This document shows, one piece after another, positions 1 through 10,690 of a stretch of 64,000 nt of DNA (position 1 is its first letter; each line of letters opens with the position of its first letter). Source of the stretch: Dicyema japonicum (taxonomy: Eukaryota; Dicyemida; Rhombozoa; Dicyemidae); contig RDEW01000002.1 of assembly GCA_011109175.1 (NCBI GenBank), positions 2,308,244 to 2,372,243 on the forward strand. The letters run 5' to 3'. The notes below the pieces were generated by a model. That model saw only the letters and a list, made by a program, of their open reading frames with translations, did not search any database and was not told the DNA's origin. The translations under genes were made by a program, and so were the position numbers.

Positions 1-1795
1 AGATGGTTCACAGCCCACAAGAAGGTCCGTCGGGAGTCTGCACACAACAGAGGAAGCCTGAATATAAACATTTAGGATACCCCAAATCTCAGGGTTCATT
101 TTCCTGACAGCAGTGGTTTTCATGTCAATGTAAGAGTTCCCCTTGCACGCAGCGAAAGTGGGAAATAACCGCATCATATTAACCCTGTCAGCCAAAACGC
201 TCAGTCCAGAAGTCTACAGTCAACACATCCCCTACCTGCTGTATTCCGTGGCGCTGTAGGCTGAGATATTTCCGGTTGAGGAGACAGTTTATCGTAGAGA
301 GGGGATTGGTTGCCTTGGTGACGGCTGAGTTCAACGCGTCCTCAATATTCGCTGTAGTCTTCCTTTCAAAAGACTGCCCAATAATCCGGCAGATCCCCTG
401 CAGCCATATTTTGAGCCGTTCCTCGGAATAAAAAGACAAAAAACCTGTAAGACGATGGACAGGATGCTCCCTGGCAGGAGGACTTCCTGATTGGCGACTG
501 AATCAGGACTGTCCTCAATGCAGTTTCCCTGTACAAAGAGAGAAGCTTCTTTAGCATGAATCTACGAGTAAAGGAGACGGGTACATCAGACATTTGATCT
601 TCTCGGAGTCCTGTTTGATGTGGACGCACACACAAGAACTAGTAATCAACCAAATGGTACCTCAGCAACCTAGTGGCAACTTCCTCGTTGGAGAGCCAAT
701 CACTAAAGTTTCCTTTTGACTTAAAAAGCCCGCCTAAATAGTTTTTGACGTGGGCCCTCGAGTAAAGCTTTTCCTGGTGGAGCTTTCCAATCATAATAGT
801 AGCACAGTTAGCGAAGAATGAGTTATCCCTGTCCCCTTGCATGATCATACTGAACAGCTGGGCATCCCCCAGATCGTCCAAAGCCTTTACAACCGTCAGA
901 AAGGGCAGCAGGTACAACTTTCTGTTGTAAACAAGCGAGATTGTCACACAACCATTCTTCAAGTAATGCAGGGTCATATGCTGCTGTGATTAGCCCCAAA
1001 AACCCCTGGCAGTTCGCTGGACCCCACGCACCTCATGGTCACTCCGAACTCTGTGTAGTTGTCCCCACGTTGCTTCCAGACCCTTCTGCTGAGCGCCAAT
1101 GGCTAAAACTCAGAAATCACGAAAAACGTAATTTCTCCGCGAACGGTCAACATCCGTATACATCTTTCAATTCCATTGACGATGAAGTACCCCCGAAGCT
1201 CTGTGATCTTAAAAACCTAAAACCTCGGCATCTTCTCCAGCCTTGATCAGTTCTCTGGGAGAAAGGTCCCGCAGGTGGCACAGCGATGACTAGAATACAA
1301 CAAATCAGAGCACGTGGAGCATTACTGGGAACAAAGTCGACAACTGACGGTCGATGTAGCACACAACCTTATCATCCACCTTACACATAAGTTCCACGTG
1401 CATTTTACCACCATAATTGGTTCTGGTTTGTCGACACTAAATAGGGGACCAAAGTACCTCAGAAGGGAGTATTTTGTCGTTCATAAAGTCAAATTCTTCT
1501 CCTGGCATGAGAATTCTGGCATTCTGAAGTTATTATGTTAAATACAGCAATGGCTAGTTCCACCCGCTGTCCGTTGATGAGCACTCCATGACTTTGCACG
1601 TTCTAGGGGGTTAGGGTGGACCTCTTACTCGGATAGCCTCGAGAAGACCATCGCCCACGAAACGGTCGTAAGAATCGATGTGGTTCTTGACTAGGTCGCG
1701 GAGTTTCTGTCAAATATTGTTGATCTGGTTACCTCGTTTGGAGTTTCGTTTATTTGGCCGAATTTTATGAGTTTTGAGCTCACTCGTTTTGTCAT
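1..1795 (-). CDS. POLR1B: DNA-directed RNA polymerase I second-largest subunit (RPA2/RPA135), 5' part, 14 exons, runs off the window
   Basis: Second-largest catalytic subunit of RNA polymerase I, which makes rRNA in the nucleolus. The start is ATG at 1795-1793. Conceptual exons (minus strand) are 1733-1795, 1629-1706, 1546-1602, 1458-1523, 1314-1436, 1224-1289, 1128-1198, 1004-1102, 661-980, 585-638, 445-561, 236-421, 81-213 and 1-57. Introns are 20-26 nt with GT-AG ends. Family landmarks appear in order: LVKNHIDSYDRF, LPSE-CRQTRTNYGGK, GYFIVNGIER, RRNYPLAL, NRKLYLLP, ANQEVLLPG, TSGLSVLADRVN, KTTAVRKMNPEIWG, then FLCCVQTPDG. Three one-base deletions are needed to keep frame, near 1141, 515 and 13. 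Each could be one base lost from a short run of identical bases, so consensus error is as likely as pseudogenisation. The intron at 1199-1223 could also be read as 16 nt, and the one at 981-1003 as 20 nt (984-1003). The 3' half lies beyond position 1. Confidence 0.88.
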
Positions 1796-2639
1796 CTCAA
1801 AGTCATCCATTCAAATTGCACGTGATTAAAATTATGTTTATTCAAATTCAAATTTTTTCGTAAATTTATTTTATGAATTTTTTAAATAAAAATTGTTAAT
1901 TTTAATTAATTTAAAAAAAATTTAAATGAGACAACATTGATAAGGCTAGGTAATTTAACAATTTCTGTACATGTTCTGTTTAAGAATTGTCAACTTTCGC
2001 TGTTAAATACGGAACACTCCGTGAGAGTCGGTAAGCAGATGATCTAGACAGCTTCCGAAAAATTGCAATCTCGAAAACATGAAGGAGTCTAACAGAGCGG
2101 ATCATCTTGGGGTGGCACAAGGGACGCGAAGGATAATACTTTTTTATTGCGAATGTTAATTCCTTAGAAAATTGAGATGGTGACGTACCTGATTGCACAG
2201 AATGTACGATTGCTTAATGGCTGATAAATAGCATTGTCTTCCTCCTCATGGGAATGGATGAAGGAACGGAGCCAGAGGACATCGAAAACCCAATATGTTG
2301 AATCAAGGAAGTGTCAGAAACATCGAGTATTCGGATTCAAATTCATTCTGGGCTTAATTAAAGTAATTTAGACCACCAAATTGATGACAAGAGGGTAAAC
2401 GACACCCAGGAAAAAGCATTGGACGAATTTGACAAATTTCGGATGTTCTACAGCAGCAAAAAAAGTGTTGCTGGAATATATGTATCTAGCGAGTTGCATA
2501 TCAATCAAATTTTTCTTTGATGACGTTGTCGTAGTAATGAAATTGATTAAAGACTGGTCCCTCAGTTTTGGGAGGGTGTCGCTGATTAAATCACTTTTAG
2601 TTTCGACGGATTTTCCGGGATATCAACATTAGTTCGACA
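1796..2639. other. AT-rich intergenic DNA upstream of POLR1B
   Basis: Very AT-rich between 1800 and 1980, with runs of A and T. I see no protein with family resemblance on either strand. It should contain the POLR1B promoter, but no motif stands out. Confidence 0.4.
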
Positions 2640-2940
2640 TTACAAATGATGCTGCTTCATCCGAGATACGAGACCTTGTACCTCCTTCCCGAAATTACGG
2701 CAAGGTATCACGCTTTTTTTAGACATAAAAAATATTTTATAAGAGACCTTGATCAGAGATGACAAGTATTCATCAGTCAGCCTTGTTTTCTGAGAAAATT
2801 TAGTTGATTTCATAAAGGAAAACATGTCAACACATAGGTTAAACCGAACATTGCCATAATCATCTTTGAAATCTTTCTGAAGTTTGTAAACTATCCGGGA
2901 ATCTATAATTAGAAGCCAGATATCCACATTTCGAGGTATT
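2640..2940 (-). pseudogene. hAT transposase C-terminal relic
   Basis: The minus-strand peptide contains MKSTKFSQKTRLTDEYLSSL. This resembles the RLTDEHL segment of the hAT/ZBED5-type dimerisation region at the transposase C-terminus, followed by the usual short hydrophobic stretch. Only about 95 residues are open and no catalytic residues or terminal repeats are visible, so this is a fragment. The assignment rests on one motif. Confidence 0.45.
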
Positions 2941-3289
2941 TTGCTTCGAGTTTAGAATCAGACTGAATTTCTAACAGTTCCATCGTAACGCACGCACCTT
3001 GTAGGACAGTATCTCTGTTCTGAATCCATTGACCTACAATAATATCGGGTAGTGGTCTGAAGCAAGGTCATACAACACTAGCCAGGACGTCTGGAGAGCG
3101 ATGTTCGGAGCAAATGGAGAGATTGGGGGATGTGTTAGAATTGTCTTATTGTACGCTATACGTGTGATGTGTTGGAGATGGTCATTTAGGACTACGAAGC
3201 TTTCAATCTCCGACGAAAACTTCTCCTCTAGTTTATACAGTTTATCATCAGAAGACCATAGAGGAATTTGTCATTAAAATACAGAACAT

Positions 3290-3690
3290 GATTATGTTCT
3301 TCAGGAACGAGATGAATATACGCGGATGACATCTTAATTCTGGATTCGTCTTTGAGGGCATACCTCTTAGAGCGGCGACTAGGAGCTTTTGTCGACAAAG
3401 TCCAGGATTGGTGTGATCGGAGAGCCCTGAGACTCTACGGAAAAATCCAGTTACTTATGATAAGCAGGCTGGGTAGGCATCACGAAGAGCCCTACACTCT
3501 TTGCATACCGAGAATTTCATCTCTGAAATACCTGAGGATTGCTGTAGATAAGAGAGGATCATACATGAAGGACATCGAAGAGCGAAGGAAGAAGGCTGTG
3601 CAAGTACTGTTCTGCACTAGAAGCCTAAAGTTGGATGGTGATACCATGCTCTTTGTCTTTCGGATGTGATTCTTCCAAGACTTATTTACG
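3290..3690 (+). pseudogene. LINE reverse transcriptase relic (YADD and thumb)
   Basis: An uninterrupted plus-strand frame reads IYADDILILDSSL from 3316. YADD is the reverse-transcriptase catalytic motif. It is followed by VDKVQDWCDRRALRLYGKIQ and then LKYLRIAVDKRGSY, the order seen in Jockey/R1-like LINEs (WC, LNxxK, KYLGV). The frame stops at 3669. Upstream sequence back to about 2400 is probably the same element but too decayed to read. Confidence 0.6.
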
Positions 3691-3699
3691 GACACGATG

Positions 3700-4189
3700 A
3701 GAATTGAGGATTTTATGTTCGAACGCTAGAAGAGCCGTAGATAGGTGGAATTGGTGAAGAGTTCATGCCTCAAGTGACGTTATCTCTTTTTGTAACTCCA
3801 AATGAGGTAAAAGTGAAATCCCATGTGATATCAATACAAGCTTAAGATTTTCAAAACGAGAAAATGGCCACATAGGTGTGTCTGGTTTTATTGTTAAAAT
3901 GAACTTTTGGGAATCAATTTGGAGTTAACGATTACATGGGCGCTTCTAAATAAAAGTGGTCGAAATATTATTGTGTTAAATGAGGTTTTCAAATTCAAAC
4001 AACAGATGGACCACGTGGGCTGGTCTCTAAAAAGAGGTCGAAAATTATCGATTATCATACGAATTATGTTCTAAACTTTGAAGGAATATTTATGCTAATT
4101 TTCTGTTTTAGGCCTGCTCACGCCTCAGAGACAACATGAGCAGGTCTCCATGTGAGGAGAGTATACTTGGTTGTGAGGAAAGAGAGAGG
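3700..4189. other. No gene recognised
   Basis: AT-rich DNA between the LINE relic and retrotransposon RLE-A. No coding frame with family resemblance. The 5' end of RLE-A may begin here, but no boundary can be seen. Confidence 0.35.
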
Positions 4190-4281
4190 GTATACCTGAA
4201 GGCTGCTAGTAAATATATAATCGTAGATATTCGACTTAAAGTACTTAATGATTTGTTTGAGAGGCTTTTCCATAAAAAGCA

Positions 4282-6144
4282 GTGCATGCTGTTGAGGCTC
4301 TGATCTCCACCATCAAGGATGTTTTGAAGCCTGACGCCGTTTCTTCGGAATGGGTTAAATTTTTCCTTTTCCCGTCACTCACTCTTGGGATCAGCAGACC
4401 AACGGAAGCATCCACTTCTCTCGCAACGAATATCAAAAAGAGAGTTAGACTGTTTCTAAATGAACATAAAATGTCACTTACTGCTTTAAAATCAACTCAA
4501 ATTGCACCCCGGAGTTCAAAGCGTCCGAAAACGGAGGAACTTCGCTTAATAAAGAAACTAATCAGGATGAAACTTATGGAAGGCGATATTCGTGGTGCTG
4601 TACGGCTATTAGTTTGTGATCCTGGGACACTTAAAAACACCCCTGAAACGCTCATGTCTTTACGAGAAAAACACCCCGGATCCCCCGAAGACTTGAGAAC
4701 TATAAAACCTTTCCACGAGGAACAATTGCTCGCCTCTAACGAAGATATAATCACCTCCCTGCGTTCATTTCGTCCTAGTAGTGGAGGTGGTATTGATGGC
4801 TTGAGACCCGGTCACCTACGTGATCTCACAGCTCCAATGATGGGATCTGTCGGAAAGGATCTTTCGAATGTTATTTGCGAACTGATCAACAAAATTCTTT
4901 CTGGATGTTTGTCTCCTTTCGGTCGAGATATGTTATTTTCTGCTAATCTTGTTGCTCTCCGAAAGCCTGACGGCGGTGTCAGACCGATTGCTATTGGAAA
5001 CGTGTTCAGGAGACTTGCAGCTAAAGTCGCTTGCTTTTCTGGGGTTCAAAGATTACTTCCTATTTTCAGTCCTATACAGATGGGCGTTGGAGTTCGTGGC
5101 GGTGCAGAGGCTTGTGTCCACGCAGTGAGGAGTTTTTTCACGTCGTCGTCCGAATGCAAAGAGGACGTTGTTGTCTGCAAAGTAGATCTTAAGAACGCAT
5201 TTAATTCCATAAGGAGAGATCATTTATTGGAGTTATGCCAAAAATATTTACCACATATTTGGGAGATTGTTCGCCTTTCATATTCTAATCCATCATCATT
5301 GGTTTTCCACGATGCCATCATTAAATCACGAACTGGTGTTCAACAAGGCGACCCACTTGGACCTCTTCTCTTTGCTTTGGGGATCCAGGGAGTAGCCGCA
5401 TGCTTAAAATCACCTTTAAATTTATGGTATTTGGATGACGGAATCATTGGTGGACATCCAGATACAGTTTTGGAGGACGTGCGTCGTTTGATATCTGAAT
5501 TCGAAGCGATTGGCCTTTCTGTCAACAAGGCCAAATGTGAATTAATCAAGATCAATTTGAGTCCCGATCTGACTACTTTCTACAATGACCAGTTTAAATA
5601 CACTCTCGAAAATTATGCATCGGTTCCAGTTGGGGAGTCTCTGTTCCTCGGTTCTCCTATATTCGAAAACCAAATTGTGGACGTGTTTAAAGAAAGGACA
5701 ATAGAGCTCGGTACTTTTGAGACCCGTTTGCGGCATGTTGACAACCATATTGCCCTCTTCCTATTGAGACACTGCTTGTCCATTCCAAGATTAAACTATT
5801 TACTAAGGACTGCACCATGTTATAAGTGTGATTCCCTTTTAATGGAATACTCTGATTGCCTCAAAAGATGTACTGAATTCGTACTTAACGTTTCTCTTGA
5901 TACCCCTGGATGGATACAGACTCAATTACCGATATCATTGGGTGGAATCGGTCTTACTACTCCCTGCCAAATTGCTGGCCCGGCGTATTTTGCCTCAAAA
6001 CTTTCATGCAAAAACCAAGTGGACTCAATTCTTTCAAAGCTTCCATCTCGGAAACTGTCCAATGACTTGGTTGAATACATGGACGTGTGGGAAGTGAAGG
6101 GCTTAGCGAGCCGCGTAATCCAGACCAACAATCGTCTTGGATGA
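4282..6144 (+). CDS. Reverse transcriptase domain of RLE-A
   Basis: 620-residue open frame; the first codon given is GTG, so the true start is unknown and an in-frame stop lies just upstream. Reverse-transcriptase blocks in order: GGGIDGLRPGHL (about 167-180), LVALRKPDGGVRPIAIG (about 223-239), VDLKNAFNSI with the first catalytic Asp (301-310), GVQQGDPLGPLLF (353-364) and WYLDDG with the catalytic Asp pair (382-387). A thumb region follows (GLSVNKAKCE). The WYLDDG form, rather than Y/FADD, is typical of one lineage of RLE elements. The frame continues in another phase at 6087, so one indel separates it from the endonuclease. Confidence 0.85.
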   Translation: MHAVEALISTIKDVLKPDAVSSEWVKFFLFPSLTLGISRPTEASTSLATNIKKRVRLFLNEHKMSLTALKSTQIAPRSSKRPKTEELRLIKKLIRMKLMEGDIRGAVRLLVCDPGTLKNTPETLMSLREKHPGSPEDLRTIKPFHEEQLLASNEDIITSLRSFRPSSGGGIDGLRPGHLRDLTAPMMGSVGKDLSNVICELINKILSGCLSPFGRDMLFSANLVALRKPDGGVRPIAIGNVFRRLAAKVACFSGVQRLLPIFSPIQMGVGVRGGAEACVHAVRSFFTSSSECKEDVVVCKVDLKNAFNSIRRDHLLELCQKYLPHIWEIVRLSYSNPSSLVFHDAIIKSRTGVQQGDPLGPLLFALGIQGVAACLKSPLNLWYLDDGIIGGHPDTVLEDVRRLISEFEAIGLSVNKAKCELIKINLSPDLTTFYNDQFKYTLENYASVPVGESLFLGSPIFENQIVDVFKERTIELGTFETRLRHVDNHIALFLLRHCLSIPRLNYLLRTAPCYKCDSLLMEYSDCLKRCTEFVLNVSLDTPGWIQTQLPISLGGIGLTTPCQIAGPAYFASKLSCKNQVDSILSKLPSRKLSNDLVEYMDVWEVKGLASRVIQTNNRLG

Positions 6145-6880
6145 TCCATAGATGGAATGCTCTGGCATCCAACCTAGTCAGCCGGCTCTCTGGACATCGC
6201 CTGGATTGTTTCCAAAATTCGAGGGAGGCGGTTGATGGATCTTGGCTTGGGGTTTACCCATGTCAAGAAGTTGGTGGATTGTTGGATGATGACTCACTTC
6301 GTACAGCTGTATGTCTACACCTCGGATTGCCTGTTTGCACCAAATCGAAGTGCAAATGTGGCTGTCTATCGGACGAACTGGGTCTCCACCTCCTCTCATG
6401 CCGGAGCGGAATTGGCAGATCTTCTCGACATTCGGCAATGAACGGCATCATTAAGAGGGCATTAGAATCGGCTGGATTCCGTTGCCGGATCGAACCGACT
6501 GGTCTATTTGACAACGGAAGACGCCCTGACGGCATGACCTCCTTTCCTTTTGAGCGAGGGCGAAACCTTGTATGGGATGTGACCTGTGTCTGCTCTTTCG
6601 CCCCAAGCAAAAAAAATAATTCACCGGGCAGACCTTCTTCTCAAGCAGAGGAAGTAAAAAATGCTAAATATTCGGATATCAGCGACAGGTACATTTTCGC
6701 ACCTGTCGCGATTGAAACTTCGGGGAACTTTGGCCCTAAAACGCTGAAGTTCCTGAACCATTTGGAAAACTACTAACTGACAAAACTGGTGATCTTCGTG
6801 AGACGAGATGGCTCAAGGAGAGGCTCTCGTTGGCTGTTGTCCGTGGGAATAGCTTGTGCATCTCCCAACAGCTGAATTAA
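6087..6880 (+). CDS. Zinc-knuckle and restriction-like endonuclease domain of RLE-A
   Basis: The main frame (to 6776) has a Cys/His cluster CKCGCLSDELGLHLLSC, then RHSAMNGIIKRAL, EPTGL, GRRPDG and VWDVTC, then KYSDISDRYIFAPVAIETSG. RPDG plus WDVT is the catalytic core of the PD-(D/E)XK endonuclease that nicks target DNA for target-primed reverse transcription. After one more frame change the conserved terminal peptide LKERLSLAVVRGNSL runs to a stop at 6878-6880. It belongs with the preceding reverse transcriptase as one polyprotein. The frame changes mean this copy is probably inactive, or the consensus is imperfect. Confidence 0.8.
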
Positions 6881-6935
6881 AATTAACTATTCTTTTTCCT
6901 TTTTCCTAATAAAATACATTATAAAAAAAAAATAG

Positions 6936-7648
6936 GAAATTTAGTAGGAGCTAGTTAGATTAAGTGAAATATAGACAGTTATCATTATTTTAATAGCTAA
7001 TGCTAGTATTGGATTATCTAATCATAATAGACACATGACGCCTCTCTATTAACAAGGGATTAATGACTAATCGTAAAGTATTCCTTTAGGTTTAACACAA
7101 TTGAGTAGCTCTAACATTGATGGGTATGATTAAAATGCTAGACAATTCCTTTCAGCTTAACACATTTTGGAAGGCTAACATCGCTAGGAAAGACTGATTA
7201 AAATATCAGAGAAAAATCATCTTAAAATTAGCACATGTTAAAAGATTACATTAATTAAATAGACAAATTTTCCTTAGTCTACCACATTTTATTGAAAACG
7301 CTGTCTCTGGTAAGATTAAGAGTCTCAATAGATTAGATGAGATTAAACATGATTAATGAGGTTTAAAACATCAAAAGACCCAAAAGAGCAGTTAATAAAC
7401 AACTATATATTCCCACATAAATTTTATTTAATACAGATATTAAAATAATTAAAATAAAAATATTAAAATTTATATTATTTATTAAAATTCGACCGCCTTC
7501 ATAATGCCAAAAACGTGTGAATTGTTTTTAAATAAATTAATTTTAACGCCACAATCGTTACTTAAATGACACATTTACGTATTTATTACTGACATTAAGG
7601 TATGTCCTCGACTAAATGATCCTCCCCATAAATACTAATCCCTGTAGA
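6936..7648. other. AT-rich region upstream of CTP synthase
   Basis: About 700 bp of AT-rich DNA between the RLE-A tail and the CTP synthase start codon. No coding frame. It must hold the CTPS promoter, but no convincing TATA or initiator can be picked out of the AT background. Confidence 0.4.
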
Positions 7649-9661
7649 ATGAAATACGTATTTGTCACCGGAGGAGTCGTCAGTGGTCTTGGCAAGGGAG
7701 TAGCCTCGTGTTCATTGGGAGTGATCCTCCAATCCATAGGCTTTTGCGTGACAGCCATCAAAATCGACCCTTATCTCAACGTGGATGCTGGGACATTCTC
7801 CCCTTATGAGCATGGTTGAGTCAGTCTCTCATTCAAGGAGAGGTCTTTGTCCTCAATGACGGCAGTGAGGTGGATCTCGACTTGGGGAACTACGAACGCT
7901 TCCTGGGGATCTCCCTAACAGGGCAGCACAACATCACCACAGGAAAGGTGTACAAACAGGTCATCGAAAATGAACGAGAAGGGCGATATTTGGGCAAAAC
8001 TGTACAAAGTCAGTTCAGTTTCTTTATATTAGTCGTCCCCCATATTACAGATCATATACGAAAGCTCATTGAAGAGGTCTCACATCTCCCCGTAATGGGC
8101 CGCGATGGGAAAGAGAGGGTACCCGACGTCTGTATAGTCGAGGTTGGGGTATCTCTATAAGTCCAGTTTGGTGGAACTGTGGGGGATATTGAAGGAATGC
8201 CATTCTACGAGGCAGCTCGTCAAATGATGTACCACATGGACAACGAGGATGTCTTCACTGTGCATGTCTCGCTGGTCCCCGAAGTATTGATGTGCTCTCA
8301 ATCTAGCTAAACACAACGGGGGAGCAAAAAACGAAACCGACTCAGCATTCGGTCAAAAAACTGAGGGAGGTTGGACTAATTCCTGATTTGGTTGTCATCA
8401 AACTGACTCGTAGCTGATTTGTAGGTCCACCAATCCTCTGGATGAGAACATTCTCCGGAAAATCTCCTCATTTTGCTACACAAAGCCCTTCAACGTACTC
8501 ATTTAGTTTACTGGAGGTTATAAACTGCCATGACGTCGACAGCATTTATCTGGTCCCTTCTTTGATGATGGAACAGAGTGTGGACAAGATCCTGATCAGT
8601 CGCCTCAATCTGTTCCCCCTCGTGCTGGCTGGGAAGATCCCCTCTTCTGAGAACCTGGCTAAGTTCAGAGAATTCGGCAAAAAGTACCCTTTTCTGCTAA
8701 AACAAGGCATAATTCCGTCAGAGAACCCACCAGAATAGCTGTGGTAGGCAAATACACTAAAATGGGGGACACCTATCTCTCCCTTTACCAGGCTCTCCAA
8801 CGAGCTTCCTTGCACGTGGACAGAAAGTTAATTATCGAAGTTGTTCGGTGTGTTTTACCTAGAAAATTGAATCCACGTGTCTCGAAGACCCAGCCACGCA
8901 GATTACGAGAAGAATGGAGAACTCTGAGTTCTTGCGAGTTATTTTTGTGATTTATTGGATCTAGTGGTATTTTGGTCCCCCCTGGCTATGGGGAGAGGGG
9001 AACTGAAGGAATGATCAAGGCGGTGAGATTTGCCCGCGAAAATAATGTCCCCTTTTTTGGTTCTGGCTCGTCCTTACTGTAGGGATCTGCTTTGGAATGC
9101 AAATGGCTGTGATTGAGTTTGGGAGACACGTGTGTCACCTGGAACGTGCAAATTCCACGGAATGTGATGAAGACACTCCTCACCCTGTGGTATCTGTTAT
9201 GGCTGACTCAAGATTATCATCATGACTGAACACAACCAGGGACAAATGGGGGGCACTATGCGACTTGGGAGTCAGAAATCGGTGTTTTCGCAGGAATACC
9301 CGGACTCCATTTCAAGTCACGTGGTTATCTAAGTCGTAGAGAGGCTGTTCAATGACGCTGAGTGCATTTTTCAACGTCACAGACATCGCTATGAGGTCAA
9401 CCCCAGTTATGTGGGGACCATGACTGAGAAGGGACTCCAATTTGTAGCAAAAACGCCGGATTCTGTAAGAATGGAAATTGCTGAGCTTCCCAAGTCCGGT
9501 CTGTCTGTTGATTTACTTTAGTTCACCCTTATTTTGTTGGGGTTCAGTTTCACCCCGAGTTCCTGTCCTCTGTTGAACGCCCATGTCCATTTTTTGTAGG
9601 ATTTGTGACTGCTTCTAGTGAGCATACTAGGAAGGGTCACGTGCTCACTAATGGTTGTTGA
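7649..9661 (+). CDS. CTPS: CTP synthase, intact, 15 exons with 14 ultra-short introns
   Basis: Makes CTP from UTP, ATP and glutamine in the cytosol. Exons: 7649-7814, 7838-8008, 8033-8142, 8167-8283, 8307-8390, 8414-8494, 8517-8683, 8707-8839, 8863-8876, 8902-8937, 8965-9059, 9083-9189, 9213-9315, 9340-9498 and 9522-9661. Introns are 22-27 nt, all GT-AG. The spliced frame is 1,683 nt (560 aa), normal for eukaryotic CTPS, with no internal stop. The synthetase domain shows [52 protein letters not shown] and [10 protein letters not shown]. The glutaminase domain shows [24 protein letters not shown] with the nucleophilic Cys, [27 protein letters not shown] and GVQFHPEF with the catalytic His and Glu. 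Each junction was chosen to restore family alignment; the whole-length fit leaves little doubt. Confidence 0.96.
8840..8901 (+). other. 14-nt microexon of CTPS with its two flanking introns
   Basis: Introns 8840-8862 (23 nt) and 8877-8901 (25 nt) flank an exon of only 14 nt (8863-8876). Together the two introns total 48 nt and contain no stop in the genomic frame, so the unspliced DNA reads straight through. Only splicing restores the family motif IEKIES before REEW (compare Y/W-I-D/E-S in CTP synthases). Confidence 0.8.
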
Positions 9662-9839
9662 TTTTTTGGATTTTTTACTTAAATTGTCTTTGCGTTCATT
9701 TTTTGAAATATTCTTTGTGAACCTGAACTAGCGATTCAGACGGGAACCAATAGTCTAACAGCGCCTAGCTGGTGGACGCTAGTAAATTTCAAATCTAGCC
9801 TTTTACAGTAAGTTGGTGCCGGTCTTCGCCTTATAGGGG

Positions 9840-10130
9840 TTCCTGGTCAATTATTGATATTAAATTATTTTAAAGACTCAGAATAAATCCGAACTAATTC
9901 CGTGATCCTGACGTGGTCCAGTAGAACCCTCATTCAAACACAGTGATCCAGAAAACATTGTCCAGGTAGTTAAGGCCGAGGTCAGAACTCGTCGCAAGGG
10001 TGAAATAGTTTCCCAGTGGAATGAATAGATGGATCCTTTCGAGTGCCTGTCAGTCATTGGCTGTCTCCGAGTAAGGCGAATCTGATGACTCCCTTAAAAA
10101 TAAGAAAGAATAATTTCAAACAAGTACCTA
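9840..10130 (+). repeat. Dispersed repeat X, part 1
   Basis: Clearly related to 20440-20710 in the same orientation: shared blocks around the phrases gatccaga, gttgtccagg, and gaatgaatagatgga plus flanking words. Divergence is substantial and no coding capacity is seen. Probably a fragment of an unclassified mobile element. Confidence 0.55.
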
Positions 10131-10389
10131 CATGGCTAATTTTTAAATTCCCGACCAATAGATTTTTTGGATAAAGAACATCCTAAAACTCACTAATTTT
10201 AAGTAGAACACCATAAAAACCAATTTTCAGCATAATTGATAGATTTTTAGGGATTTTCTGAAATCATTAAAAATTATTGTTTTATAGAGGGTAAATTGAA
10301 AACCCAATCTTCATTCCTGATTACTCGTATACACGTGTTGAAAAGTTGACTAAAACAGTAAACCTCTACCTTGATCACCAGAATCCAAT

Positions 10390-10690
10390 TGAGCGAACTG
10401 AGCCCTATTCACCTCGGAGTTGGAATTCCTTACGGATGTGAATCGACAATTCATTCAGTCCAAAATTTCATTGCCAGTCCGTCTGACACTCAGGATGTAA
10501 TAAATAGTTAAAACTGGATATCCGCGATGCTTTCAATAGCATTCGCAGAAATGGAATCAAAGAGGCAAGTGATTCCAGTATCCCGGAAATTAGCAGGATG
10601 ATAAAACTCACACACCCTCTAATCCAAGACTGGAGTCCAACAGGGCGACTTGCCAATAAATATGAGAAAGTACCAGAAGCATTGCGATAG
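10390..10690 (+). pseudogene. RLE-A reverse transcriptase relic
   Basis: Plus-strand peptides PIHLGVGIPYGCE, then LDIRDAFNSIRRNGIKEA, then TGVQQGDL match consecutive blocks of the family A reverse transcriptase (PIQMGVGVRGGAE, VDLKNAFNSIRRDHL, TGVQQGDP). Frames are broken between blocks. A dead 5'-truncated copy. Confidence 0.65.

Larger units (their letters stand above)
4190..6935 (+). mobile_element. RLE-type non-LTR retrotransposon, family A
   Basis: A LINE-like element with reverse transcriptase first and a restriction-like (PD-(D/E)XK) endonuclease second. It ends at about 6935 in an AT-rich tail with A runs after a conserved RLE terminal peptide. The reading frame is broken near 6087-6144 and again near 6770, and the 5' end is not defined. 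Relics of the same or a close family occur at 10390-10690, 55537-55775 and 56870-57022, so the family has been active repeatedly in this genome. Confidence 0.8.

Noticed and set aside
941-1246. Plus-strand 101-codon ORF
   Set aside because: It lies antisense to POLR1B exons and has no family resemblance.
8411-8740. CTPS as a pseudogene because of internal stops (for example at 7818, 8159, 8308 and 8737)
   Set aside because: Every stop or frame break falls inside, or is resolved by, a short GT-AG intron. The spliced frame is complete with catalytic residues.
9316-9333. An 18-nt intron in CTPS at this site
   Set aside because: The 24-nt alternative (9316-9339) uses the next acceptor and gives a better family alignment (SKRLFNDAE versus [11 protein letters not shown]). 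An 18-nt intron at 8149-8166 was rejected for the same reason, in favour of 8143-8166.
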